In this document: piece by piece, positions 31,644 to 39,678 of the stretch | Numbering within the stretch: position 1 is the first letter of the stretch | How the letters are laid out: every line of letters begins with the position of its first letter | NCBI RefSeq assembly: GCF_003515685.1 | Contig: NZ_QWEG01000004.1 | Span: 186,001-250,000, forward strand | Reading direction: 5' to 3' | DNA: 64,000 nt | DNA from: Neobacillus notoginsengisoli | GTDB taxonomy: Bacteria > Bacillota > Bacilli > Bacillales > Cytobacillaceae | Made by a program: the position numbers and the translations under genes | The notes under the pieces: model-generated | What the model was told of the DNA's origin: nothing | The model's database searches: none | The model's input: the letters and a program-made list of their open reading frames with translations, nothing else

Positions 31644-32327
31644 ATGGGTTACAGACTAGTCGATTTGACGCAGGAGATTTACCAGGGGATGCCGGTTTTC
31701 CCATTGCATCAAAAAACAATGATTTTTCCGAACATTTCACATGAAGAAAGTAAAGCAAAGATTGGGTTTGAGTTTGCGACGAATAATCTGCTAATTAACG
31801 AACATGGTCCGACACATACTGATGCAACATTTGAATTCGATCCAAATGGAAAATATATCGACGAAATGCCACTCGAGTATTTTTATGGGCCGGCAGTTTG
31901 TCTTGACGTATCACATGTTTCACCTGATGGGTATATCACACAACGTATTTTAGAAGATGCGCTATACCGCTCCGGTCAGGCAATTCAGGAGGGGGATATT
32001 GTTCTATTATATACCGGGCATTATAACAGGGCTTACGGAACGGAAGAATGGTTGACGCGATATTGTGGTCTGGATTACGAGGGGGCAAGGTGGTTAGCGG
32101 AAAAAGGTGTCGTAAATATTGGAATTGATGCTCCAGCGATTGATAATCCGCTTGATCTAAAATATTCAGGACACTTAGTATGCCGGGAATACCAGATGTC
32201 CAATACCGAAAATTTATGTAATCTCGATCAGGTGGCTGGTAAAAGATTTCTTTATTTTGGCTTGCCATTGAGGATTCGCAAAGGGACAGGTTCACCGATT
32301 CGCGCGGTTGCATTATTTATTGATTAG
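31644..32327 (+). CDS. cyclase-family metal hydrolase, candidate 4-imidazolonase
   Basis: This 227-residue protein is of the cyclase/kynurenine-formamidase family. The zinc-binding motif appears as HGPTHTDAT at about 54-62, a one-residue variant of the usual HGTHxD, and GIDAPAIDNP matches the second conserved block. Relatives hydrolyse amide or cyclic amide bonds. The step that needs an enzyme at this point of the pathway is opening of 4-imidazolone to formiminoglycine, which would suit such a hydrolase; that is inference. GGGAGG precedes the ATG and the gap to the previous gene is 13 bases. Confidence 0.85.
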   Translation: MGYRLVDLTQEIYQGMPVFPLHQKTMIFPNISHEESKAKIGFEFATNNLLINEHGPTHTDATFEFDPNGKYIDEMPLEYFYGPAVCLDVSHVSPDGYITQRILEDALYRSGQAIQEGDIVLLYTGHYNRAYGTEEWLTRYCGLDYEGARWLAEKGVVNIGIDAPAIDNPLDLKYSGHLVCREYQMSNTENLCNLDQVAGKRFLYFGLPLRIRKGTGSPIRAVALFID

Positions 32328-32343
32328 GACCATTAAAAAGATT

Positions 32344-32414
32344 CGTTTCATATAATTTCGAAGATACGGTTCGAAAGTCTCTACCCGGGACCACAAATCC
32401 CTGACTATGAAACG
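32344..32414 (+). promoter_or_regulatory. purine riboswitch aptamer, guanine type
   Basis: Canonical purine aptamer: P1 CGTTTCAT with ATGAAACG (perfect, 8 bp), J1/2 ATAAT, P2 TTTCGAA with TTCGAAA around loop GATACGG, J2/3 GTCTCTACC, P3 GGGA with TCCC around a CCACAAA-type loop, and J3/1 GACTATG. The C in GACTATG marks guanine/hypoxanthine rather than adenine specificity. It lies 87 bases upstream of the aminohydrolase gene. Six T residues begin three bases after P1, but I see no classical separate terminator hairpin. Confidence 0.92.
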
Positions 32415-32500
32415 GCGTTTTTTGCGAGGGCAATACTTGTACTCCAGTAATTGAATGCCGACTTCATCTTCATAGTATAGATAATGAGGGGGATTTTAGA

Positions 32501-33838
32501 ATGAGTACGTTGCTTATTAAAAATGCAGAAATTATAACGATGAATAAACAAGAAGAGATATTATTTGGGGATATTTATATCGTTGACGATCGTATCGTGG
32601 ATATTGGCAAGGATCTATCCTATCCGGCTGAAAAAATAATCGATGCTAAAGGCCGGACGGTAATTCCGGGTTTCATCCAGACACATATTCATCTTTGCCA
32701 GACTTTGTTCCGTGGCCAGGCGGATGATTTGGAATTAATGGATTGGTTGAAACAAAAAATTTGGCCGCTTGAAGCTTCGCATGATGCGGAATCAAGCTAT
32801 TATTCTGCTATGTTAGGAATAGGGGAACTGATCCAAAGTGGTACAACAACTGTCGTCGATATGGAAACAGTCCATTATACGGACGAAGCTTTTCAGGCGC
32901 TTGACCAGAGTGGGATTCGGGCACTTGCCGGAAAGGTAATGATGGACCTTGGAGATGAGGTGCCTGAAAAACTAAGGGAGAATACATACGATTCCATCCA
33001 GCAGAGTGTTGATTTGCTGGAAAAATGGCACTTACATGACAATGGAAGAATTGAATATGCATTTAGTCCGCGATTTGTTGTTTCTTGCACGGAGGAATTA
33101 CTAAGAGAAGTGCAAAAACTTTCCCAACACTATCGTGTAAAAGTGCATACCCACGCATCTGAAAATCGCGGTGAAATTGAAATTGTTGAAAGAGAACGGG
33201 GAATGCGGAATGTTGTTTACTTAGACTACCTCGGGCTTGCAAATGAAAGCCTGATTTTGGCGCATTGTGTTTGGCTTAATGAGGAAGAAAAAAGAATTAT
33301 TAAGGAACGCGGAGTGAAAATGACCCACTGCCCTGGATCTAATTTAAAATTAGCTTCAGGTATTGCCGATGTGCCAGGGATGATTGACAGAGATGCGTTC
33401 GTTAGTCTTGGTGCGGATGGAGCGCCTTGTAATAACAATCTCGATATGCTAAACGAAATGCGGCTGGCAGCAATTATTCATAAACCTCAGCATGGCCCGA
33501 CAAGCATGGATGCAAAAACTGTTTTCAGAATGGCTACAATCGGCGGCGCTAAGGCTGTTGGTTTAGAAGACCAAATTGGAAGTATCGAAATTGGTAAAAA
33601 AGCTGACATTGTCATTTTAAACTTAAATGACTTTCATATGTACCCATCTTTCGGGGTAGACACTATTTCCAGAATTGTTTATTCGGCAACCCGTGCTGAT
33701 GTTGAAACAACGATTATTAATGGAAAGATCGTAATGGAAAATAGAATGATGAAGACAATGGATAAAAATATTATTCTAAAAGAATCCAATAAAGCAATCA
33801 AACGTTTACTTCAAAAAATTCCCAGTTTACAGCCGTGA
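32501..33838 (+). CDS. aminohydrolase of the guanine/8-oxoguanine/5'-deoxyadenosine deaminase family
   Basis: This 445-residue amidohydrolase has the metal site VIPGFIQTHIHLCQTLFRG at about 54-72, HASENRGE, LAHCVWLN, MTHCPGSNLKLASG and SLGADGAPCNNNLDM, the pattern of the TrzN/SsnA/5'-deoxyadenosine-deaminase subgroup. Directly upstream is a guanine-type riboswitch, so deamination of guanine to xanthine is my favoured role, supplying the compartment pathway. 4-Aminoimidazole deamination is an alternative. GAGGGGG precedes the ATG. Confidence 0.87.
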   Translation: MSTLLIKNAEIITMNKQEEILFGDIYIVDDRIVDIGKDLSYPAEKIIDAKGRTVIPGFIQTHIHLCQTLFRGQADDLELMDWLKQKIWPLEASHDAESSYYSAMLGIGELIQSGTTTVVDMETVHYTDEAFQALDQSGIRALAGKVMMDLGDEVPEKLRENTYDSIQQSVDLLEKWHLHDNGRIEYAFSPRFVVSCTEELLREVQKLSQHYRVKVHTHASENRGEIEIVERERGMRNVVYLDYLGLANESLILAHCVWLNEEEKRIIKERGVKMTHCPGSNLKLASGIADVPGMIDRDAFVSLGADGAPCNNNLDMLNEMRLAAIIHKPQHGPTSMDAKTVFRMATIGGAKAVGLEDQIGSIEIGKKADIVILNLNDFHMYPSFGVDTISRIVYSATRADVETTIINGKIVMENRMMKTMDKNIILKESNKAIKRLLQKIPSLQP

Positions 33839-33892
33839 AATAATCTTATCTAGTAAATTGCTAAAGCACGAATCTAAGGAGGAAGGTGCAAT

Positions 33893-34882
33893 ATGAGCAA
33901 GAAATACGTTTTGGCCGTACCGAATTTTAGCGAAGGGCAAAGATCCGATGTTGTAAATGCAGTTGTGGATGCAGTGAAACAAGTAGAATCGGTAAAGGTT
34001 GTGGCAGTTGAACCTGAGCACAATTTTAACAGAACGGTTTTAACCTTTATTGTTGACCCGAAACATTGTGAGGAAGCAATGTTAAAAATGGCTGAAGCCG
34101 TTTATAAAGATGTCAATATGGAAGTTCAAAAAGGAGATCACCCGCGTATCGGGGCACTGGATACGTTCCCGGTATTCCCGCTGCAAAATGTGACCATTGA
34201 AGAAACTCAAGAATTAGCGGAGAAATTGGGAGTATCTTTATTTGAACATTTTAAAGTCCCGATTTATTTCTCTGGATTAAATGCACGCACTGAGTACAAA
34301 AAATCAAATATTAATATTCGACGTGGGCAATATGAAGGCTTAAAAGCTTTATTGGAAGATAAAAATCATCCGGATTATGGAACGAGGAAACCTGATTTAT
34401 CGGTTGACGGCAAATTGGATGCAAAAATGGGCGCATGTACAGTAACTGCTGATTATGAAGGATTAGTCGCTTACAACGTTTTCGTGGAATCTGAAGATGT
34501 CAGCATTGCGAAGGAAATCGCCAAACTGGTCAAGAGTAAAGAGCATGGCTGGTTATCGATCAAGAGTGTGGGCTTTAAAGATGAAGGGAAGCCTGGTACA
34601 GCTGTTTCAATGAACGTTTATAACTGTGCAGAAACACCACTTGTCATGCTGTGCGATTGGGTAAATAAGGAAGCTCAATTAAGAGGTACAAAGGTAATTG
34701 GTACAGAGCTTGTTGGCCCACTTCATCTTAAATATGTTGAAGCAGCTGCAAAAGAATTCGGATATGAATTTAATGGAAGAGACTACGACGAACTAGTAAA
34801 AGTTTTAGAAGAAAACATGGGACTAATCGACTTTGATGCGGCGCAAATAATTGAATATCACTTACAGCCTGTAACTCCATAA
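33893..34882 (+). CDS. ftcD: glutamate formimidoyltransferase-family protein, candidate formiminoglycine formiminotransferase
   Basis: It transfers a formimino group to tetrahydrofolate. The 329-residue, stand-alone formiminotransferase has the characteristic VPNFSEGQ start and the catalytic-loop GDHPRIGALDTFPVFPL at about 81-97. No histidine-utilisation genes are nearby, so the donor here is more likely formiminoglycine than formiminoglutamate, with glycine as co-product. That specificity is inferred from the operon. AAGGAGGA precedes the ATG and the cyclodeaminase gene follows by 42 bases. Confidence 0.93.
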   Translation: MSKKYVLAVPNFSEGQRSDVVNAVVDAVKQVESVKVVAVEPEHNFNRTVLTFIVDPKHCEEAMLKMAEAVYKDVNMEVQKGDHPRIGALDTFPVFPLQNVTIEETQELAEKLGVSLFEHFKVPIYFSGLNARTEYKKSNINIRRGQYEGLKALLEDKNHPDYGTRKPDLSVDGKLDAKMGACTVTADYEGLVAYNVFVESEDVSIAKEIAKLVKSKEHGWLSIKSVGFKDEGKPGTAVSMNVYNCAETPLVMLCDWVNKEAQLRGTKVIGTELVGPLHLKYVEAAAKEFGYEFNGRDYDELVKVLEENMGLIDFDAAQIIEYHLQPVTP

Positions 34883-34924
34883 GAACAAATACAAATAATT
34901 AATGAATAGAATAGGAGAATTGGC

Positions 34925-35575
34925 ATGCAGACAATCGAAGGAAAAAGTACTGCATTAGTTGATTTGAAAGTTACAGAGTTTATCGAAAAGCTAGGTTCGA
35001 ATGAACCTGCTCCAGGCGGCGGATCGGCTTCCGCATTAGTAGCCGCTGTGGGTGCAGCCCTAACAAGAATGGTTACTGAATTAACAATTGGTAAAAAGAA
35101 ATATGAAGAATACAGTGAGGAAATGAAAAATATATTATCGGAAATGAAAACGCTTAATAATAAACTGCTGGCAGCAATTGATGCTGATACAGAAGCATTT
35201 AATAAAGTAGCAGCGGTATTTGGTTTACCTAAAGAGACGGAAGGGGAAAAAACAGCAAGAAAAGATGCCATGCAAGTTGCACTTAAATATGCAACACAGG
35301 TTCCGTTTCATACAATGGAGTTGATTGCCGATGGACTTCAATTGACTGCAAAGGCAGTGGGCAAATCGAATGTAAATGCTGCCAGTGATTTAGGTGTTGC
35401 TGCTCTGACAATGAAGGCAGGACTATATGGCTGCTGGCTGAATGTACGTATTAATTTGAGCGGCGTAAAAGATAAGACTTTTGTATTTGAGTACACTGAA
35501 AAAGGAAAAGCATTATTGGCAAAGGGGACTGAGATTGCCGACAACATTTATAATGAAATAGAAAAATCACTATAG
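34925..35575 (+). CDS. fchA: formiminotetrahydrofolate cyclodeaminase
   Basis: It converts 5-formimino-THF to 5,10-methenyl-THF and ammonia. The 216-residue all-helical protein has the family motif NEPAPGGGSASALVAAVGA at about 26-44. It is the last gene of the purine operon and is followed by a strong terminator. Methenyl-THF can then yield formate and ATP through enzymes encoded elsewhere, the energy-conserving part of classical purine fermentation. Confidence 0.93.
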   Translation: MQTIEGKSTALVDLKVTEFIEKLGSNEPAPGGGSASALVAAVGAALTRMVTELTIGKKKYEEYSEEMKNILSEMKTLNNKLLAAIDADTEAFNKVAAVFGLPKETEGEKTARKDAMQVALKYATQVPFHTMELIADGLQLTAKAVGKSNVNAASDLGVAALTMKAGLYGCWLNVRINLSGVKDKTFVFEYTEKGKALLAKGTEIADNIYNEIEKSL

Positions 35576-35729
35576 TGATCAGATTGGAAATATTACCTTG
35601 CACTAGCAATAGTGCCTTTATAATTTTTTAACCAGAATAACTTAAATACATTCCGCAATCGTCAATTTAGTATGTTATACTGTAAATAACCTTTGAAGCT
35701 TTAAATCTTTACCATTTCCTTTACCATCT

Positions 35730-35758
35730 CCCTACTCGACCGTTGAGTAGGGTTTTTT
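35730..35758 (+). terminator. terminator of the purine/BMC operon
   Basis: CCCTACTC pairs with GAGTAGGG around a 7-base loop and runs into six T residues. The 150 bases between fchA and this hairpin hold no gene that I can see. Confidence 0.85.
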
Positions 35759-35781
35759 ATTGAATATTATACAGAGAACAT

Positions 35782-35813
35782 AAAAAAACAGGCCCTATAT
35801 AAAGAGCCTGTTT
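35782..35813 (-). terminator. terminator of the cold-shock gene (minus strand)
   Basis: On the minus strand AAACAGGC pairs with GCCTGTTT and is followed by a run of T residues. Confidence 0.85.
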
Positions 35814-35830
35814 GTATAAACGATTTAAGA

Positions 35831-36046
<216 letters not shown>

Positions 36047-36250
36047 CTAGTGCGTTACCACACATTGTATTACTATCCTTGCCCAAAGTATCATCAATAT
36101 GAAAAGTTGAAATTCATACTATCCTTTACACCGAACAAAAATAATTCTTTTTTAGTATATCAGGAAACGGAAAAAATTGCAAATTACTGAAATTAACTAA
36201 AATAGAAAAATCCTTTAGGGGATAACTGGTTTACGTTAATTAGTAGATGA

Positions 36251-36306
36251 AGCATGGGGAAGCATGGGGACGGTTCCAATGCTTCATTCGAGAGACGAAA
36301 TAAGTT
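36251..36306. repeat. dispersed REP-like repeat, copy 2
   Basis: This segment matches 9239-9294 with about six differences in 56 bases. GAAGCAT ahead of the GGGGACGGTTCC core can pair with ATGCTTC behind it, as in REP sequences. Confidence 0.75.
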
Positions 36307-36355
36307 CTTTCTTTTATTTGATGATTAATAATTTTTAGTAGGAACTACTTTGCGT

Positions 36356-37744
36356 TCACTTAATTTTTTCAACTGCAAGTACAAGTTCTGAATTCAAAAA
36401 GAAAGGACGATAATAACCCAGCGTACTTGTAAGAGGTAAGATCTCTGGTTTTAAATGAATATTCAAGTTCTCTTTAAGATAGTTGCGACGTGATTCAATG
36501 CGTTCCCATAATTCCGGATATTCTGTTTGGATTTCTTGAATAAGACTCCCGTCTGCTAAAGCAACCGTACTTTCTGCTGAAACTCCGTTGTGTCCTTCTT
36601 GAATCGGGATAAAATCCACTTGAAAAATATTACCACTCTGAACAAGTGCATCAGAGCCTTTATAAAATGGTGAACTCATCCATTCTTCATCTGCGGTTAA
36701 GTGCCCAGGGCACAATTCCCAACCGTACTTACTCTGTGGATAATATTCGGCAAAGCTATCGTAAAATTCGGCTCCTTTTATACCAATCGCAATATTTTGA
36801 AGCCACCAGTTATAGGCTTTAAAGTAAGGAATGACAACTTCTTCAAGATATCCTGGATCAACACTTTCCAGTTCATCGACGTTAGATACAGCATAACCTG
36901 AACGACTTGATAAACCACCTTTATAACTAACTGTTAATGCAACTTTATCGCCCTTTTTAAGTTGACGATTCGTTGGATAAAGATTTGCATTTATAAAGCG
37001 ATCTCCAAAGGCTGAGATGGTCACCACATTTTGGTATTGACCGTCCCGATTTAATAGATTCCCAATCTCTGTTTCTCTGACACCTTCTTCTAGCGCATTC
37101 AAAGCTGATAAGACTGCATCTGAAGCTAGTGAAGCACCATACTCATAATGAGCAATTTCATTAGCGTTATTTGTTACACGCGCGCCTCTTCCTGGGTGCA
37201 TGTAAATTTGTGTCGCATTCACTAACTTGTTCTTACCGACCACTTCAGCTAAAGCATCAATGACAAAAGCCGGTAAATCAAAGTTCTGATGGAAGTCACT
37301 GAAGTCATTCGATAATAACTTCCATCCCACTACGCCAACTCTTTGCGAAGTATCAATATTTACTTGGCGTAAATAGTGTACTAATGGACGAAAGTCACCC
37401 ATCGGTTGATTTGATAGGGAGAAGAGTGGACAATGAACCCCCTCACTCTCGGCACGGGAAAACCTCACCTTGTTGTAGTTTTCATTTCCGAGCACTAGCG
37501 TACTACTGCCATCTTGATTTAGTATTTGCAAACCTTCCTCAAAGCGGGGGATAAATCCAGTTACGTATTCAAAATTACTCCCATGTTCTTTATCAGCATA
37601 AACAACTAATGAGCTTAGGTTTGCTTCTTGCATCAAATTTAAAATTTTTTGTTTACGCAATTTAATTGTATGATCAGTTAATAAAATTGGTTTACCTGAA
37701 TGATCAAGTTTTGGAGCTATGGCTTGTTTAACTATAATATTCAT
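36356..37744 (-). CDS. M24 (aminopeptidase P/creatinase)-fold protein, probably lacking the metal site
   Basis: The 462-residue protein has an N-terminal creatinase-type domain and a C-terminal pita-bread domain by overall resemblance (HPGRGARVTNNANEIAHYEYG, then ALNALEEGVRETEIGNLL). Where M24 peptidases have two metal-binding Asp residues, this protein reads VALTVSYKGGLSSRSGYAV, so both appear replaced. Like creatinase it may be a metal-free hydrolase, or it may not be an enzyme. It is transcribed with, and downstream of, a DeoR regulator gene. The AT-rich composition differs from the flanks. Confidence 0.75.
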   Translation of the reverse strand: MNIIVKQAIAPKLDHSGKPILLTDHTIKLRKQKILNLMQEANLSSLVVYADKEHGSNFEYVTGFIPRFEEGLQILNQDGSSTLVLGNENYNKVRFSRAESEGVHCPLFSLSNQPMGDFRPLVHYLRQVNIDTSQRVGVVGWKLLSNDFSDFHQNFDLPAFVIDALAEVVGKNKLVNATQIYMHPGRGARVTNNANEIAHYEYGASLASDAVLSALNALEEGVRETEIGNLLNRDGQYQNVVTISAFGDRFINANLYPTNRQLKKGDKVALTVSYKGGLSSRSGYAVSNVDELESVDPGYLEEVVIPYFKAYNWWLQNIAIGIKGAEFYDSFAEYYPQSKYGWELCPGHLTADEEWMSSPFYKGSDALVQSGNIFQVDFIPIQEGHNGVSAESTVALADGSLIQEIQTEYPELWERIESRRNYLKENLNIHLKPEILPLTSTLGYYRPFFLNSELVLAVEKIK

Positions 37745-37827
37745 GTTTTAATATCTCCTTCTATAATTTAATAGTAAAAGATAATTTTCCTTTTTTATTT
37801 TTAACATTGTTAAGAAAGCGTTAGTTT

Positions 37828-38598
37828 TCATTCTTCTTCATTAACCGATACAATTTTAGTCATTTCTTTAATATCTTGATATGTCTTTTTCTCTATTTTG
37901 TTATCAGTAACAATAAAATCAAAATCACCTACTTCTCCAATTTTATAAAGGAAATTCTTCCTGAATTTACTGCTATCTGTTACAAGAATTTTACATTTTG
38001 ATTGCTTCATAACAGCTCTTTTTGTGAAGGCATCATCTTTATCAAATAGAGTAACTCCAGACGGAACGCTAATTCCTTCAGCTCCTATTAAACAATAATC
38101 AAAATTAAAATTTGATATATACTCACTCGTTTGAATACCTAAAAATCCTTTAGAAAGCTCTCGATATTTTCCGGGAACTGAATGCAAATTAATTTCATTA
38201 TATTTGGATAGGGAATTCATAACTAACAGGGAGTTTGTAAAGAATGTGCAATTCTTTTTTTGAAAGATTTCTTTTGCTACTGCGAGAGTGGTTGTTCCCG
38301 TTTCTATAAAGACTGAACTACCAGGTTTAATAATATTGTTGCAATATTTTCCAATTGATCTTTTTTCGTTAATATTTATTAATTCTTTTACGGACATTGG
38401 ATTTTCCACAATACTATCTTCCTTATATGTTGCACCTCCATAAATTAGATTAATTTCACCTCCCTTTGCTAATTCATTTAAATCTCTATTAATAGTCATA
38501 GTTGAAATACCAAATTTTCCAGCTAGCTCTTTAGAACTAACTTCACCATTTACTTTTATCATTTCTAATATTAATTTTTGTCTTTTAGCCTGATTCAA
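37828..38598 (-). CDS. DeoR-family transcriptional regulator
   Basis: This 256-residue regulator has an N-terminal winged HTH (RQKLILEMI ... VSSKELAGKFGISTMTINRDL, split around residue 25) and a C-terminal sugar-phosphate sensor domain with GTTTLAVAKEI and NSLLVMNSL. It is divergent from the DUF956/mannose-PTS genes and probably controls both sides. The gene is strikingly AT-rich compared with the 10-kb regions around it. Two TAACACCAAA boxes lie in the divergent gap. Confidence 0.9.
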   Translation of the reverse strand: MNQAKRQKLILEMIKVNGEVSSKELAGKFGISTMTINRDLNELAKGGEINLIYGGATYKEDSIVENPMSVKELININEKRSIGKYCNNIIKPGSSVFIETGTTTLAVAKEIFQKKNCTFFTNSLLVMNSLSKYNEINLHSVPGKYRELSKGFLGIQTSEYISNFNFDYCLIGAEGISVPSGVTLFDKDDAFTKRAVMKQSKCKILVTDSSKFRKNFLYKIGEVGDFDFIVTDNKIEKKTYQDIKEMTKIVSVNEEE

Positions 38599-38739
38599 AT
38601 CTTAAGACCTCCAAATTAATGCAGGATTATCTTTATAAATGCTGGATTTACTTATATTAGTTCAACAATATTCTGAACAAATACAATGAATTTTAACAAA
38701 GGATAAAAAAGGGTTGTAAATTTTTAGTATAAAATACCC

Positions 38740-38796
38740 TAACACCAAAAACCATAACATTTATTTTGAACTATTACAACATAATGTAACACCAAA
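38740..38796. promoter_or_regulatory. paired TAACACCAAA boxes in the DeoR/PTS divergent region
   Basis: TAACACCAAA occurs at 38740-38749 and again at 38787-38796, each followed after four bases by ATAA. A TATAAT at 38857-38862 lies downstream on the plus strand. The boxes may be operators for the DeoR protein. The rest of the 470-base gap (38599-39069) holds no gene that I can see. Confidence 0.45.
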
Positions 38797-39069
38797 GGCT
38801 ATAAATGTTTACTTGTGTTGTTTTGTTAGATATGATTTAAACATAGACAGTTTTGTTATAATGAAAAGGAGGAGAACTTAATCGGAAGATAATTAAAATA
38901 GAAATTAATAAAAAGAGTTCATTATTGAACACATTGAAGAGCATTTGTAAGTACTCCATTTCTCATTTTCGTTTTGAAAAATGTCGGTTTTTTTCCTAAA
39001 GTATTTTTTGATTTTAATGATAAATGCGTAAAGCTATAATTTAAAAAAATAAGAAATGGAGTAGGTCGA

Positions 39070-39441
39070 ATGGTCCAATCTATCAATACAAAGGTCGATT
39101 TAGTAATTGACGCAACCTCACATTTGGGACTTCCAGAGTATGGTGAAATTATGATTGGAGACAAAGGTTTTGAATTTTACAATAGTCGCAATACTAGTAA
39201 GTTTATTCAAATTCCATGGGAAGAAGTTGATTACGTTATCGCTTCAGTCCTATTCAAAGGAAAATGGATTCCACGTTATGCTATCCAAACTAAGAAGAAT
39301 GGAATGTTTACGTTTTCTTCAAAAAATCCAAAAAAAGTTTTGCGAGCAGTTCGTGAATACATTGATCCAAATCACATAGTTCAATCATTAAGTTTCTTTG
39401 AAGTAATCATACGCGGCTTGAAGAGTAGTTTAAAAAAGTAA
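39070..39441 (+). CDS. DUF956 family protein (ManO-like)
   Basis: This 123-residue protein is of the DUF956 family, whose members are almost always encoded with mannose-family PTS genes and have been suggested to regulate them. Sequence cues are HLGLPEYGEIMIGDKGFEFYN (split at residue 20) and the C-terminal FEVIIRGLK. It precedes the PTS genes by 237 bases. DUF956 is most frequent in Lactobacillales, consistent with transfer of this island. Confidence 0.8.
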   Translation: MVQSINTKVDLVIDATSHLGLPEYGEIMIGDKGFEFYNSRNTSKFIQIPWEEVDYVIASVLFKGKWIPRYAIQTKKNGMFTFSSKNPKKVLRAVREYIDPNHIVQSLSFFEVIIRGLKSSLKK

Positions 39442-39562
39442 TAGTTTTATTTCAAGTAGTTTTTTTAAAAAGAAAAGGGCGTTATTTGAAAGCGGTTAAA
39501 TAGTTGTGACATGCATTTTGCGAAAAGCAAAAAGAAGGCTGAAAATTTATTTTTGTGATTGA

Positions 39563-39577
39563 TGAAAACGTTTAACA
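39563..39577. promoter_or_regulatory. cre (CcpA) site upstream of the mannose-family PTS
   Basis: TGAAAACGTTTAACA has the AAAACGTTT core with correct flanks and lies about 100 bases before the EIIAB gene. Glucose-type repression or activation of the PTS is likely. Confidence 0.55.
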
Positions 39578-39678
39578 TAGTGGGAATTGCTGAGCATAAA
39601 AGTGCCGCATTATTCCATTTTACAAAGGGTTTTAAAACTTAACTTACCTGTATTAACTACAATAAAGGAGGTAAAAAG

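Noticed and set aside
33893-35575. Histidine utilisation operon
   Set aside because: No hutH, hutU or hutI-type gene is present around the formiminotransferase.
39500-39530. Sigma-54 (-24/-12) promoter for the mannose-family PTS
   Set aside because: TGACAT-N5-TTGC near this position lacks the invariant GG at -24, and the local regulator is DeoR-type, not LevR-type.
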